Below are positions 15,188 through 15,240 of a DNA stretch of 15,240 bases, piece after piece. The DNA is from an uncultured Eubacteriales bacterium (GTDB lineage Bacteria > Bacillota > Clostridia > Lachnospirales > Lachnospiraceae), in NCBI GenBank assembly GCA_900545175.1, contig UQYF01000053.1:1-15240 (forward strand), read 5' to 3'. Made by a program: the position numbers and the translations under genes. The stretch's first letter is position 1. Every line of letters begins with the position of its first letter. The notes beneath the pieces were generated by a model. The model saw only the letters and a program-made list of their open reading frames with translations. It had not been told where the DNA came from and made no database searches.

Positions 15188-15240
15188 GAGACCGTTTCAA
15201 GTTTTGTGTAAACGTTAAAAACTGATATAAGATTTGTGAA
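15188..15240. mobile_element. Probable terminal inverted repeat of an IS256-family element (edge of window)
   Basis: The 27 bases from GAGACC at 15188 to ACG at 15214 include TTTTGTGTAAA. They resemble, as far as I remember it, the IS256 terminal repeat, which starts GA and carries TTGTGTAAA at the same distance. The element would extend rightward beyond the window, with its transposase not visible. The insertion point would be about 37 bases after the rpn stop codon. This rests on a remembered consensus, so it is tentative. Confidence 0.4.

Noticed and set aside
15172..15197. AAAC-GGT / ACC-GTTT hairpin as the terminator of rpn
   Set aside because: The stem is short with a bulge, lacks a proper T-run, and its right half lies within the likely IS terminal repeat.

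Overview
The window looks like chromosomal sequence from a low-GC, Gram-positive anaerobe, most likely a gut Lachnospiraceae of the Roseburia/Agathobacter/Butyrivibrio type. This is inferred from strong AGGAGG-type ribosome sites, a giant secreted protein built of Listeria/Bacteroides-type (InlB B) repeats, a lipoprotein signal peptide and the gene set. I could not check taxonomy by search. All well-supported genes are on the + strand.

Layout. (1) 1-172: a leader with a strong palindrome (20-49), a lone -10-like box and the ribosome site of the next gene. (2) 173-8629: one 2,818-residue secreted surface protein. It has an N-terminal hydrophobic export segment, an acidic linker, one InlB-type repeat, a roughly 900-residue beta-rich region I do not recognise, about 13 further InlB-type repeats interleaved with four YRVEHY modules, and a Calx-beta-like and Ig-like C-terminus. 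No LPXTG anchor is present. (3) 8717-9520: a compact S8 (subtilisin-type) serine protease that reads as a lipoprotein. Its promoter overlaps a hairpin and predicts a leaderless message. A good intrinsic terminator follows. (4) 9754-13307: two overlapping genes for a heterodimeric ABC exporter resembling CydD/CydC. (5) 13308-13534: a compact four-way-junction RNA or DNA fold followed by an intrinsic terminator. (6) 13535-13891: a small cysteine-rich protein of the YgbA / 'nitrous oxide-stimulated promoter' family. (7) 14116-15150: an Rpn-family PD-(D/E)XK nuclease gene starting at TTG. (8) From about 15188: a probable IS256-type terminal repeat running off the window.

How the parts may work together. 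The giant protein and the lipoprotein protease would both act outside the membrane, and the protease could process or shed the surface protein (inference). The CydDC-like exporter and the YgbA-like protein both belong to families linked in Escherichia coli to thiol/redox balance and nitrosative stress, so 9754-13891 may be a small stress-response neighbourhood (inference).

The most interesting signal is in the rpn gene. A perfect AAGGAGG lies nine bases before an in-frame GTG at 14779 and could start translation of a 123-residue C-terminal protein. That is the architecture described for Rpn nucleases with intragenic antitoxins. The tract of 12-bp in-frame repeats inside this C-terminal part could change length by slippage. 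The second notable signal is the multibranched fold at 13332-13463.
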